Positions 43,986-54,763 of a DNA stretch of 64,000 nucleotides are shown here, one piece after another. The notes under the pieces are model-generated. The model had not been told where the DNA came from, did not search any database, and saw nothing but the letters and a program-made list of their open reading frames with translations. A program made the translations under genes and the position numbers. The stretch comes from Ryuthela nishihirai. Its lineage: Eukaryota > Arthropoda > Arachnida > Araneae > Heptathelidae. Numbering within the stretch: the stretch's first letter is position 1; each line of letters starts with the position of its first letter. The stretch lies in contig JAWZYU010000028.1 in NCBI GenBank assembly GCA_038380435.1, positions 42,405,095 to 42,469,094 on the forward strand. Direction: 5' to 3'.

Positions 43986-44424
43986 TACAGAGTTTGCATG
44001 TCTCCTTCTAGGTGATCAGAGCTAGGATCACCAAACTTCGTCTACAATTTCACGTAACTTAGTGCACTGTAAGGTTTCCGACCACATAAAATTAGGCACT
44101 CCCCAAAATTGGCCGCCAAACATCTGTCCATTGACAATTATGCACTTCAGTAACGTGTCATTCTATTCATAACTTTCGGTTTTCCATTCATAAAATATGA
44201 CGTCATTGCCACAATTAATTTCGGACGCTTGCGGCAGATTCAAACCGAACCACCGCAGCTAATACCGGATCCCTAAACCCTGCCTGGCCAAAACTATACT
44301 TATCCATCACACCAAATTCCTGACTCGTCGGTCCAGTATTTGAGGAATTACTGGGAGCCGAAAACTTCCTTCATCGGTGACGTCAACGAGTGTACGCCAA
44401 CCCGTTACGAATATGTCTGCTACT
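43986..44424 (+). repeat. dispersed repeat family A, copy 2
   Basis: Collinear with 1395-1780 (see that entry). This copy also carries gagtttgcatgtctcc at its start, shared with 42493, which may mark the true 5' end of the family. Confidence 0.65.
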
Positions 44425-44438
44425 CTGAGTAATTACTA

Positions 44439-44864
44439 CACCGATGGGCTTGGAAAGGCCGCCGTCCGTCGGATGGGACGTTAAGCCGTGGCTCCGTGTG
44501 CGGGAGAGCCATACCCTGTGCACGTTAAAGAACACGCTGAATGGCCTTGAGGGAGGCTACCATCTGTCTCTCAACAGCTGTTCCAGTGGGTCCCCTACCC
44601 CAACCTTCTCTGAGCCTTCGGGGTCCATGTGACCTGGCCATTTAGCCCATGGTGTGCAAAAAAGTGCCGCTCAGAGGTAAAACAATCCAACGTTAATGAA
44701 CACACTGGGTGGCCTTGACGGGAGGCTACCATCTGTCTCCCAACAGCTGTTCCAATGGGTCCCCTACCCCAACCGTCTCTGAGCCTTCGGGGTCCATGTG
44801 ACCTGGCCATTTAGCCCATGGTGTGCAAAAAAGTGCCGCTCAGAGGTAAAACAACCGAACCCAA
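44439..44864 (+). mobile_element. 5'-truncated SINE1 with one extra 3' half
   Basis: A perfect 14-bp duplication, ctgagtaattacta (44425-44438, 44865-44878), brackets an element that begins mid-body at caccgatggg and has lost the tRNA-like head. The tail carries a second 168-bp half joined at caatccaacgttaa (44688). Truncation plus duplication is the signature of target-primed reverse transcription. Confidence 0.95.
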
Positions 44865-44878
44865 CTGAGTAATTACTA

Positions 44879-45650
44879 TATCGAAGTCCGCGAGACACCG
44901 AACAATTCTGGTAGCTTTGTAAATTAACGGCCTAATCCATAAGTCGAGATGTTAATTTTCTTAAATTCTATAATATTATTATCAAAAAGAAAAATAACTT
45001 CATATCTTTATCTTAATAACAAAACCGTCAGAAACGCCACAACCCAAACATGTTCTCTATATTGTTGCATGCAAATTTATATGGGTTTCGAACAGTGACT
45101 CTGTTTCGAGCCAATGGCAAATGCATCTCAGTCTGTCTTTGAAAAGCGTTTAATTTTCTTAACTTTCGTTCGAGAGACTACAATTTAATACTGAAAAAAA
45201 TGCTAATATATGTATTAAAAAATATTTTTTAATTCCTTGTTCATGCATATTAAAAATTAAAATAATCTATTCAAAATTTTTAAAAATGCAAAATAAAAAA
45301 AAATTAAACTTTCAGAAAGAATTACGGAACTTAACATACACCAAAAAAAGGAGATGAACGAACTGTCGTATCTTCCCTTATTTTTTTATATGTATTATTC
45401 ATGAGACTGGTAAGTTCAGGCATATTTATCAGACTGATAAGCTTATCAATTTATGTTTTTTCCTATATTTTTTTTTTATTTTCCGCAATAGCATCTTTGT
45501 TTCTATCCTTTCCCTTCCTTATTTTACAAGTGTTTTTTTTTCGTTTTGAAATTACTTTAGATTACACACATTGAGGCACTATTTTTTTTTCAATCTCATT
45601 TTTCCTTCAGATTTCATTTTATTCCCCAAGAAAAGAATTTCCGAACTCTT
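44879..45650. other. unannotated AT-rich region
   Basis: No gene or recognised repeat. Confidence 0.4.
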
Positions 45651-45652
45651 AC

Positions 45653-45712
45653 CTGCGGTGGATCGGAATTGAACCCGCCGCAAATATCCGAAATTTCTGG
45701 GGGCGACGCCAT
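45653..45712 (-). CDS. candidate first coding exon, 20 codons
   Basis: On the minus strand, ATG (45712-45710) in a good context (ttggcgATGg) opens 20 codons beginning MASPPEISDICGG, ending exactly at a CAG|GTAAGA donor (45652). The exon and ~350 bp upstream are richer in GC and CpG than their surroundings, as expected for a promoter-proximal exon. No family is recognisable in so few residues, and the same sequence contains a chance B-box-like ggttcaattcc. Tentative. Confidence 0.33.
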
Positions 45713-45750
45713 CGCCAACCTTACGGATGGGGAGTTGAAATTTATGACTG

Positions 45751-45785
45751 GTGTTCTGCGTGAATTTTCATAATTCACGTAGAAC
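45751..45785. repeat. short hairpin
   Basis: ttctgcgtgaatt and aattcacgtagaa form a 13-bp stem with one mismatch around a 5-base loop. It lies just upstream of the candidate exon. Role unknown. Confidence 0.7.
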
Positions 45786-46227
45786 GGTTTCGAGTTCCAG
45801 ACTTCAGCTTCTTTTCTGTCAGAGCGGCGCCATGAAGAGGATTATCTTAGAAGACAAGTCCGCATCTTAGGCAGACAAGACCGTGTGAGGCACCGCAAAG
45901 CAGGGCGAAGTCACATACCTGTCGCTGGCAAGCTATAATCCGAGCAGCATATACAAAGGGAGGCGCCCTCTCGTCCGTAAAACGCCTCTGTCAGAGTGGC
46001 GCCTGGTGCCATGTCTGAGACTCAGCCTTATAACATCGGATGCCAGGAGAACTTCCCCTGAACCATGAAGGGACAGTCACGTGGTTTTGACAAAAGAGTT
46101 CTAAAACTGTCTAGTTTCATCCCTTACCACCACCACCCCTAGCAGAGAGTTGAGAGAACCAATCACTCTTAGGATGTCTTCTTTTTTGTTTTGTGTGTTC
46201 GAGAGAGCAAAGAATCTTTTCAACACT
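45786..46227. other. relatively GC-rich region, possible promoter
   Basis: tctgtcagagcggcgcc (about 45818) recurs as tctgtcagagtggcgcc (about 45987). The density of CpG is above the local average. No exon recognised apart from the candidate downstream. Confidence 0.35.
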
Positions 46228-47940
46228 CGGACCTGTGCACTTGGACTTCACACTTGTGCTCCAGATTGTGGACATGACACTCGGGTCTCTGCACTTGGAC
46301 TCCACACTTGTGCTCCAGACTGTGGACTCGAAACTTGGCCCTCTGCACTTGGACTCCACACTTGTGCTCCAGACTGTGGACTCGAAATTTGGCCCTCTGC
46401 ACTTGGACTCCACACTTGTGCTCCAGACTGTGGACTCGAAACTTGGCAATCTGCACTTGGACTCCACACTTGTGCTTCAGACTGTGGACTCGAAATTTGG
46501 CCCTCTGCAATTGGACTCCACACTTGTGCTCCAGACTGTGGACTCGAAACTTGGCCCTCTGCACTTGGACTCCACACTTGTGCTTCAGACTGTGGACTCG
46601 AAACTTGGCCCTCTGCACTTGGACTCCTCACTTGTGCTCCAGACTGTGGACTCGAAACTTGGCCCTCTGCACTTGGACTCCACACTTGTGCTCCAGACTG
46701 TGGACTCGAAACTTGGCCCTCTGCACTTGGACTCTACACTTCTGCTCCAGACTGTGGACTCGAAACTTGGCCCTCTGCACTTGGACTCCACACTTGTGCT
46801 CCAGACTGTGGACACGAAACTTGTGCTCCAGACTGTGGACTCGAAACTTGGCCCTCTGCACTTGGACTCCACACTTGTGCTTCAGACTATGGACTCGAAA
46901 TTTGGCCCTCTGCACTTGGACTCCACACTTGTGCTCCAGACTGCGGACTCGAAACTTGGCCCTCTGCACTTGGACTCCACACTTGTGCTCCAGACTGTGG
47001 ACTCAAAACTTGGCCCTCTGCACTTGGACTCCACACTTGTGCTCCAGACTGTGGACTCGAAACTTGTGCTCCAGACTGTGTACTCGAAACTTGGCCCTCT
47101 GCACTTGGACTCCACACTTGTGCTCCAGACTGTGGACTCGAAACTTGGCCCTCTGCACTTGGACTCCACACTTGTGCTCCAGACTATGAACTAAAAACTT
47201 GGCCCTCTGCACTTGGACTCCACACTTGAGCTCCAGACTGTGGACTCGAAACTTGACCCTCTGCACTTGGACTCCACACTTGTGCTCCAGACTGTGGACT
47301 CGAAACTTGGCCCTCTGCACTTGGACTCCACACTTGTGCTCCAGACTGTGGACTCGAAACTTGGCCCTCTGCACTTGGACTCCACAATTGTGCTACAGAC
47401 TGTGGACTCAAAACTTGGCCCTCTGCACTTGGACTCCACACTTGTGCTCCAGACTGTGGACTCGAAACTTGTGCTCCAGACTGTGGACTCGAAACTTGGC
47501 CCTCTGCACTTGGACTCCACACTTGTGCTCCAGACTATGGACTAAAAACTTGGCCCTCTGCACTTGGACTCCACACTTGAGCTCCAGACTGTGGACTCGA
47601 AACTTGGCCCTCTGCACTTGGACTCCACACTTGTGCTCCAGACTGCGGACTCGAAACTTGGCCCTCTGCACTTGGACTCCACAATTGTGCTACAGACTGT
47701 GGACTCAAAACTTGGCCCTCTGCATTTGGACTCCACACTTGTGCTCCAGACTGTGGACTCGAAACTTGATCCTCTGCACTTGGACTCCACACTTGTGCTC
47801 CAGACTGTGGACTCGAAACTTGGCCCTCTGCACTTGGACTCCACACTTGTGCTCCAGACTGTGGACTCGAAACTTGGCCCTCTGCACTTGGACTCCACAC
47901 TTGTGCTCCAGACTGTGGACCCGACACTTGGCTCTCTGCA
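46228..47940. repeat. 54-bp minisatellite, about 31 units
   Basis: The unit contains ctctgcacttggactccaca, cttgtgctccagactgtgg and actcgaaacttggc. Because 54 is a multiple of three and the unit lacks stops in several frames, both strands show long open frames (up to 359 codons with an 18-residue period); these are not treated as genes. Marker variants recur in order (a 27-bp half-unit near 46810, 47058 and 47463; an actaaaaac/ttgagctcc pair near 47185 and 47540), showing higher-order duplication. Confidence 0.95.
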
Positions 47941-47974
47941 TTAATACTCGACACAGAGCAGTTGGTTTTCAGTT

Positions 47975-48090
47975 ATGTACTTCGGAGAGAGAAGTCTTAT
48001 CTCTCAGTCGGAGAGAGGAGTCTTATCTCTCAGTCGGAGAGAGAAGTCTTATCTCTCAGTCGGAGAGAGAAGTCTTATCTCTCAGTCGGA
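47975..48090 (+). repeat. 26-bp minisatellite, four units
   Basis: Units of gtcggagagagaagtcttat plus ctctca. Each unit is partly self-complementary (ggagaga/tctctc). It lies immediately beside the 54-bp array. Confidence 0.92.
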
Positions 48091-48572
48091 TCTCTGTCCA
48101 CAGGTTGGAGCGACAGTAATACAACAATATAATGTAAGTTGACGTAAAAATGTAATGGAACTGTGTTAGTGTTGTAAATAAATGAGTTCATATTTGTAAG
48201 AAAGAAACCATTCCTGCCTTTAGTCACTCCTTTTAAGTGCGGGAGTCACTCCTTTTAAGTCAGGGAATAATTACCTGAGCGGGAGGATTAAAATATTAAT
48301 AATAATGATCATCCTCTTTGTTTTCCCTTCCCCCTGGTAAAACACTGGAGTAGTACGTTACCAATGCGAAAAGTTATCAATGGACTGACGTTTGGTGCTC
48401 AACTTTTGTGGGAGACTCTAATTTTATAGAGTCGAAAGCCTTACAGTCTATTAAATTACGATGAGATGAAGCAGTAGAACGAAATGTGATGGTCGGAGCT
48501 CTCATCGTGGTGGAGGAGTTGTCGAAGATAAAGACAGACAGACAGACACACTCTTTAAAATATATCCTTGAT
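48091..48572. other. unannotated region after the minisatellites
   Basis: A direct repeat of gtcactccttttaagt occurs at about 48222 and 48246. A loose resemblance to a solo LTR was considered but has no support from defined ends. Confidence 0.35.
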
Positions 48573-48990
48573 ATGGAGTGGGAGTGGCTCAGTCGATAGC
48601 ACGCCAGGCACATTATATGCAGCTCCCAGGTTCGACACCCAGCTAGGCCAGCGTTGAGATTTATCTCCGCAAAACTCCACGCCCTGCCCAGGGTCAGTAG
48701 GGGACACTGATGGGTTTGGAAAGGCTGCTGTCCGTTGGATGGGACTTGGCTTTTTTTATTCCGTTGGATTGGACTGTAAAGCCATGGCACTGTGTGTGGG
48801 ATAATCATACCCTGTGCACGTTAAAGAACACGCTGGATGGCTTTGATAGGAGGCTTTCATCTGTCTCCTGACAGCAACTCGGTGGGTCTCCACGCCCAAC
48901 CTTTCTGAGCCCTCGGAATTCTTGTAACCTGTCAATTTAGCTCATTATGTGAAAAAAAAAAGTCCGCTCAAAACCAAAACAACCTAACCA
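48573..48990 (+). mobile_element. old, diverged SINE1 copy
   Basis: Recognisable head (ggagtggctcagtcgatagc), body with a short duplication near 48740-48770, and a tail at ~48985. It differs from the consensus at many sites. A short degenerate tail-like unit follows on the opposite strand to ~49110. Confidence 0.85.
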
Positions 48991-49206
48991 GGTTGGATTA
49001 TTTTACTTCTGAACTAAAGCATTTGTCTCCGTAATGGGATAAATTGGCAGGTCACGAAGATTCCCAAGGTTCAGGACTGGTAAGGGACTCACTAGATACC
49101 TATTGCAGGCAGATAAAAAGCTTACTGTGCACAGAGCATATGCTTTAAACAAACTGAATCACTGTTTAATATTCCATCTTATTGAAAGATTCCTTTCAAA
49201 TCCATC

Positions 49207-49931
49207 GGGGCGGGGGTTGCTCAGTTGGTAGCGAGCCACGCTCGTAATCTGTAGTTCCCAGGTTCGAGTCCCAGCTGGGTCAGCGTTGAGATTTATCTCC
49301 GCAAAACTCCCCGCCCTGCCCACGGTCAGTAGGGGACACCGATGAGCTTCGAAAGGCCGCCGTCCGTCGGATGGGACGTTAAGCAGTGGCCCATGTGCGG
49401 GAGAGCCGTACCCTGTGCACATTAAAGAACACACTGGATTGCCTTGACGGGAGGCTACCATCTGTCTCCCAACAGCTGTTCCTGTGGGTCCCCTACCCCA
49501 AACTTTTCTGAGCCTTCGGGTCCAGGTGACCTGGCCATTTAGCCCATGGTGTGCAAAAAAGTGCCGCTCAGAAGTAAAACAATCCAACGTTAAAGAACAC
49601 ACTGGGTGGTCTTGACGGGAGACTACCATCTGTCTCCCAACAGCTGTTCCAGTGGGTCTCCTACCCCAACCGTCTCTGAGCCTTCGGGATCCATGTGACC
49701 TGGCCATTTAGCCCATGGTGTGCAAAAAAGTGCCGCTCAGAGGTAAAACAATCCAACGTTAAAGAACACACTGGGTGGTCTTGACGGGAGGCTACCATCT
49801 GTCTCCCAACAGCTGTTCCTGTGAGTCCCCTCCCCCAACCTTCTCTGAGCCTTCGGGGTCCATGTGACCTGGCCATTTAGCCCATGGTGTGCAAAAAAGT
49901 GCCGCTCAGAGGTAAAACAACCCAACCCAAA
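49207..49931 (+). mobile_element. SINE1 copy with three 3' units
   Basis: Two extra 168-bp halves start at 49587 and 49755, each at the junction caatccaacgttaaagaac followed by acactgggtgg. These variants are shared with the 44439 copy. Confidence 0.93.
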
Positions 49932-50347
49932 CCCAATCCACCGCTGTATCCTTTCCCACTAAATCCAAGAAGATGTAGGGTAGGGGGGAAAAATACCAAA
50001 TTTGGAATATTTTGTAATTAAACCAAGAAACTTTCTTAATGAATCTGGAACGTTGCAGCTTCGTAATATGCTCGTTAAGATATTTTTTTCCCAGAATTCA
50101 AAGTTTAGTTGCTTGTGCATGAAAGCCTGATGCTATATACGCTTAAGAATGTGCTGAATGAGATGACCATATCCTACTATTCATGGCCAGGAATACAATG
50201 AATGAGGGGGTTTCAAATTCATTACAAAGAATGTACTGAATGAGGGGAACATGTTCTCCTATTAACAACAAAGAATGCGCAGCATGTGAGAGACCTATCT
50301 TATACAAACTGAACAACAACTGGATACGACAACGTTATGCTCTACAT

Positions 50348-52202
50348 CAGGCGTGTCCAATCCGCGGGCTGCATGCGACCCACAAAATCGTAAAGTTTAC
50401 ATGTTTACGACATAAGCTTTCAACATGATTATGTGATTTTCAGCGAGTTTTTGATATCCCACTAGTTTTATGTTGCCCTTTTTTAATTTTATAATAAAAA
50501 ACATAAGACAATAAATGAAGTTTTATTATTTATATACATTAACCATGTTATATATTTTATGTGCGGCCCAAAACAATTCATCTTCACTCAATGTGGTCCA
50601 GGGAAGTCAAATCTTCACTCAGGTGGCACAGAGAAGTCAAATCTTCACTCAAGTGGCACAGGGAAGTCAAATCTTCACTCAAGTGGCACAGGGAAGTCAA
50701 ATCTTCACTCAAGTGGCACAGAGAAGTCAAATCTTCACTCAAGTGGCACAGGGAAGTCAAATCTTCACTCAAGTGGCACAGGGAAGTCAAATCTTCACTC
50801 AATGTAGCCCAGAGAAGTCAAATCTTCACTCAATGTAGCCCAGAGAAGTCAAATCTTCACTCAATTGACACAGGGAAGTCAAATCTTCACTCAAGTGGCA
50901 CAGGGAAGTCAAATCTTCGCTCAAGTGGCACAGGGAAGTCAAATCTTCACTCAAGTGGCACAGGGAAGTCAAATCTTCACTCAATGTAGCCCAGAGAAGT
51001 CAAATCTTCACTCAATGTAGCCCAGAGAAGTCAAATCTTCACTCAATTGGCACAGGGAAGTCAAATCTTCACTCAAGTGGCACAGGGAAGTCAAATCTTC
51101 GCTCAAGTGGCACAGGGAAGTCAAATCTTCACTCAAGTGGCACAGGGAAGTCAAATCTTCACTCAAGTGGCACAAGGAAGTCAAATCTTCACTCAATGTA
51201 GCCCAGAGAAGTCAAATCTTCACTCAAGTGGCACAGGGAAGTCAAATCTTCACTCAAGTGGCACAGGGAAGTCAAATCTTCACTCAATGTAGCCCAGAGA
51301 AGTCAAATCTTCACTCAATGTAGCCAGAGAAGTAAAATATTCACTCAATGTGGCCCAGAGAAGTCAAATCTTCACTCAATGTAGCCCAGAGAAGTCAAAT
51401 CTTCACTCAAGTGGCACAGAGAAGTCAAATCTTCACTCAAGTGGCACAGGGAAGTCAAATCTTCACTCAAGTGGCACAGGGAAGTCAAATCTTCACTCAA
51501 TGTAGCCCAGAGAAGTCAAATCTTCACTCAATGTAGCCCAGAGAAGTCAAATCTTCACTCAATTGACACAGGGAAGTCAAATCTTCACTCAAGTGGCACA
51601 GGGAAGTCAAATCTTCGCTCAAGTGGCACAGGGAAGTCAAATCTTCACTCAAGTGGCACAGGGAAGTCAAATCTTCACTCAATGTAGCCCAGAGAAGTCA
51701 AATCTTCACTCAATGTAGCCCAGAGAAGTCAAATCTTCACTCAATTGGCACAGGGAAGTCAAATCTTCACTCAAGTGGCACAGGGAAGTCAAATCTTCGC
51801 TCAAGTGGCACAGGGAAGTCAAATCTTCACTCAAGTGGCACAGGGAAGTCAAATCTTCACTCAAGTGGCACAGGGAAGTCAAATCTTCACTCAATGTAGC
51901 CCAGAGAAGTCAAATCTTCACTCAATGTAGCCCAGAGAAGTCAAATCTTCACTCAAGTGGCACAGGGAAGTCAAATCTTCACTCAAGTGGCACAGGGAAG
52001 TCAAATCTTCACTCAACGTAGCCCAGAGAAGTCAAATCTTCACTCAATGTAGCCAGAGAAGTAAAATATTCACTCAATGTGGCCCAGGGATGTCAAATCT
52101 TCACTCAATTGGCACAGGGAAGTCAAATCTTCACTCAAGTGGCACAGGGAAGTCAAATCTTCACTCAAGTGGCACAGGGAATTCAAAAGGTTGGACACCC
52201 TG
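50348..52202. mobile_element. hAT-type MITE enlarged by an internal minisatellite
   Basis: Ends are caggcgtgtccaatcc at 50348 and ggttggacaccctg at 52202, imperfect inverted repeats. The flanking 8-mers ctctacat (50340-50347) and ctctgcat (52203-52210) match at 7 of 8, the hAT duplication length. Everything between ~50585 and ~52190 is a minisatellite, so the original element was only a few hundred bp. Confidence 0.85.
50585..52190 (+). repeat. 30-bp minisatellite, about 53 units
   Basis: Two unit types alternate: agtcaaatcttcactcaagt-ggcacaggga, and a form with atgtagcccagag in place of agtggcacaggg. Blocks of ~7-10 units recur (for example 50815-51015 against 51525-51725), so growth was by block duplication. 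Both unit types resemble the MITE's own flanking aaaacaattcatcttcactc sequence, the likely seed. Confidence 0.95.
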
Positions 52203-52586
52203 CTCTGCATGATAAAGAATATAATTGATGGAAGAGATCTGACCTATACAGACTAAAGGAACGTCGGATGGATAACTCTGGCTAATGCACGCTGAATAAC
52301 ACATTTAATAGGAGATTCCTATCGTATCGATACCAAAGAGAACAGTGGTTGGCAAAGCTCTATCCTGTGGGAAACAAAATATACAGTGGTTCGCAAAGCT
52401 CTATCCTATAAATACCAAAAAACACAGTGATTGGCAAAACTCTATCCCACGAAGGAAAAAAAATGGTTAGCAGAGCTCTATCTTAAGGATGCGAAAAACA
52501 CTCAATTGTTGACAGAGCTCTATCTTGTTCGTGTCAAAAAACATAGTGGTCGGCAGTGTTCTACCCTAATAAAAATAAATATTCCC

Positions 52587-52782
52587 TGCCGAGTGATTAG
52601 CGCGCTTGGCTACTGATCTACGGGACCTGGGTTCGAGCCCCGGGTAAGGCGTGGCTGTTTGTGTCGTTTTTCTGCTGAGGTCCTGCCATCCTCTCAGACC
52701 TTCTACTGTGGCATATAAACTGACAGGCTCCTGTCAGATCTTTGTGGCAAGCAGCTGCTTGAGGGGGTAGTTATTTATTTAT
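52587..52782 (+). mobile_element. SINE2 copy, plus orientation
   Basis: Head ctgccgagtgattagcgcgc lacks the first ~8 bases of the consensus. Full body and a TTATTTATTTA-containing tail side. Confidence 0.92.
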
Positions 52783-52977
52783 TTATTTTATTTCAAGCAG
52801 CTGCTTGCCACAGAGGTTTGAAAGGAGCCTCTCAGTTTATACCCCATAGTAGAGAGTCTGTGAGGATGGCGGGACCTCAACAGAAAGACAACAACAAACA
52901 TCTATATCTTACCCTGGGCGAACCCAGATTACTTTGATCCGTAGTCAAGCGTTCTAATCATTCGGCCACGGGACGGT
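52783..52977 (-). mobile_element. SINE2 copy, diverged, tail-to-tail with its neighbour
   Basis: Starts caagcagctgcttgccac right after the A/T-rich tail of the 52587 copy and ends ccacgggacggtc. More diverged than the neighbour, so the plus copy probably inserted next to it. Together they form an inverted pair. Confidence 0.9.
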
Positions 52978-53330
52978 CTCACATACCAAAAAATACAATG
53001 GTTGACAAACTCTATTCTATGGGCATCAAAAAACAGTGGTTTACAGACTTTATCCTTAGTGATTGGCAGAGCTATATCTTGTTTATGTCAAAAAACAGTG
53101 GTCGACAGAGTTCTGTGTTAGAAAATACAGTGGTTGGCAAACTCTCCTATGGGTACTAAAAAATGGAGTGTTGGACAGAGCTCTATTCTATGTATACCAA
53201 AAAACTACATTGGTTAGCAGAACTCTATCAAATGACCAGAAAATACATTGATTGGGTAGAGCTGTACTCTACACCTATTTAAAAATCACAGTGGCTAGCC
53301 AATCTAACCTACTCATACTAAAAGCATAAT

Positions 53331-53599
53331 GCATATATGTGTATTTTTTCTCCTCAGTAGCATATGTAAAAAAGTTAAACTTAAACTTTCTATTTTAAAT
53401 GATGATTGTCTATTATTTCGGCTCGTGATTAGGCAAGTTATGCCATATGGTCTGAACGCTTTCGTGCGCCTCTGATGTAACTAAACATCTTCAGAGACAT
53501 TCCTTAGGCAATAATTTAGTGATTCTATAGTATCAACAATACATTTTGGTATATTTATATATGCAATCACATTTCACAGAATATAATATAACAGTTTTC
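53331..53599. other. unannotated region
   Basis: No gene or recognised repeat. Confidence 0.35.
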
Positions 53600-53611
53600 A
53601 CTCTGAAACTT

Positions 53612-53997
53612 GGGGGCGGGGGTGGCTCAGTCGGTAGCGCGCCAGGCTCATAATCTGTAGTTCCCAGGTTCGAGTCCCAGCTGGGTCAGCGTTGAGATTT
53701 ATCTCCGCAAAATTACCCACCCTGCCCACGGTCAGTAGGGGACACCGATTATCTTGGAAAAACCACCGTCTGTCGGATGGGACGTTAAGCCGTGGCCCCG
53801 TGTGCGGGAGAGCCATATCCTGTGCACGTTGAAGAACACGCTGGGTGGCCTTGACGGGAGGCTACCATCTGTCTCCCAACAGCTGTTCCAGTGGGTCCCC
53901 TCCCCCAACCTTCTCTGAGCCTTCGGGGTCCATGTGACCTGGTCATTTAGCCCATGGTGTGCAAAAAAGTGCCGCCCAGAGGTAAAACAACCCAACA
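53612..53997 (+). mobile_element. SINE1 copy, full length
   Basis: A 12-bp duplication, actctgaaactt (53600-53611, 53998-54009), brackets an intact copy. Confidence 0.95.
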
Positions 53998-54039
53998 ACT
54001 CTGAAACTTAAAATTTTCCACTTTTAATATTATGCCATT

Positions 54040-54390
54040 CCTAATTTAAATATTAATTGCGTCATTATTGTTAATTAAATGTAATTCCTCTAATGTTTTA
54101 ATTAACTTAGTTAATTAATTCAATTCCTCTAATGGCTAATATTATTTAGCCATTAGAGGTCATTCCTCTAATGGTTAATATCGAAGTGAAGTCTATTAAA
54201 AGTAGAGCTCTGCAAGCCAATGTGTTTCCTGGTGTCCATTTGATAAAGCTCTGCTAACAGTGTATTTTTCGGCATGTGTAGGACATAGTTCTACCAAGTA
54301 CTGTGATTTTGGCACCCACAGGGTGCCTAATCACCAACCGCATTAGTAAACAATCGTCGTTTAAAATAGAAAGTTGAAAATTCATTTTCT
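54040..54390. other. AT-rich region with a perfect hairpin
   Basis: 54126-54159 has 14-bp perfect arms (cctctaatggctaa and its complement). attcctctaatg occurs three times nearby. Confidence 0.6.
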
Positions 54391-54763
54391 TACACAAAAA
54401 AAATTCAGTGGTTCACAGATTCTATTCTTTGGGTACCAAAAACCAGAGTGGTTGACAGACCTCTATTCTCTGCATACCCAAAATACAATGGTTGGCAGAG
54501 TTCTAACCTGTTCATACCAAAAAACATAGTAGTTGATAGATCTCTAACCTACGGATACCAAGAGCACAGTATTTGGAAGAGCATCCTACACATGCCAAAA
54601 ATATAATGGTTGACAAAGCTCTATCATACAGATACCAGATAACCTACTGGTTGGGAGAGCTATATCCTACATCATCATCATCATTCTCAAGCAGCCATGG
54701 GCTACGGAGGTCCAACCAGACCATGCAATTTAGTTCTCCAAGCAAGTCTATCCTGAGCTACAT

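Noticed and set aside
45655..45716. tRNA gene suggested by ggttcaattcc
   Set aside because: No A box at the right distance and the T arm pairs only over three bases; a splice-bounded exon explains the segment better.
46150..47229. 359-codon plus-strand frame and 333- and 293-codon frames in other registers
   Set aside because: All are readings of the 54-bp minisatellite; no start context, splice sites or family signature.
45780..48330. Solo LTR containing the 54-bp array
   Set aside because: A tggcgcc motif and repeated words looked suggestive, but no paired ends, target duplication or primer-binding context could be defined.
50515..51292. CRISPR-like regular repeats with spacers
   Set aside because: The units are contiguous with no unique spacers, in a eukaryotic MITE; it is a minisatellite.
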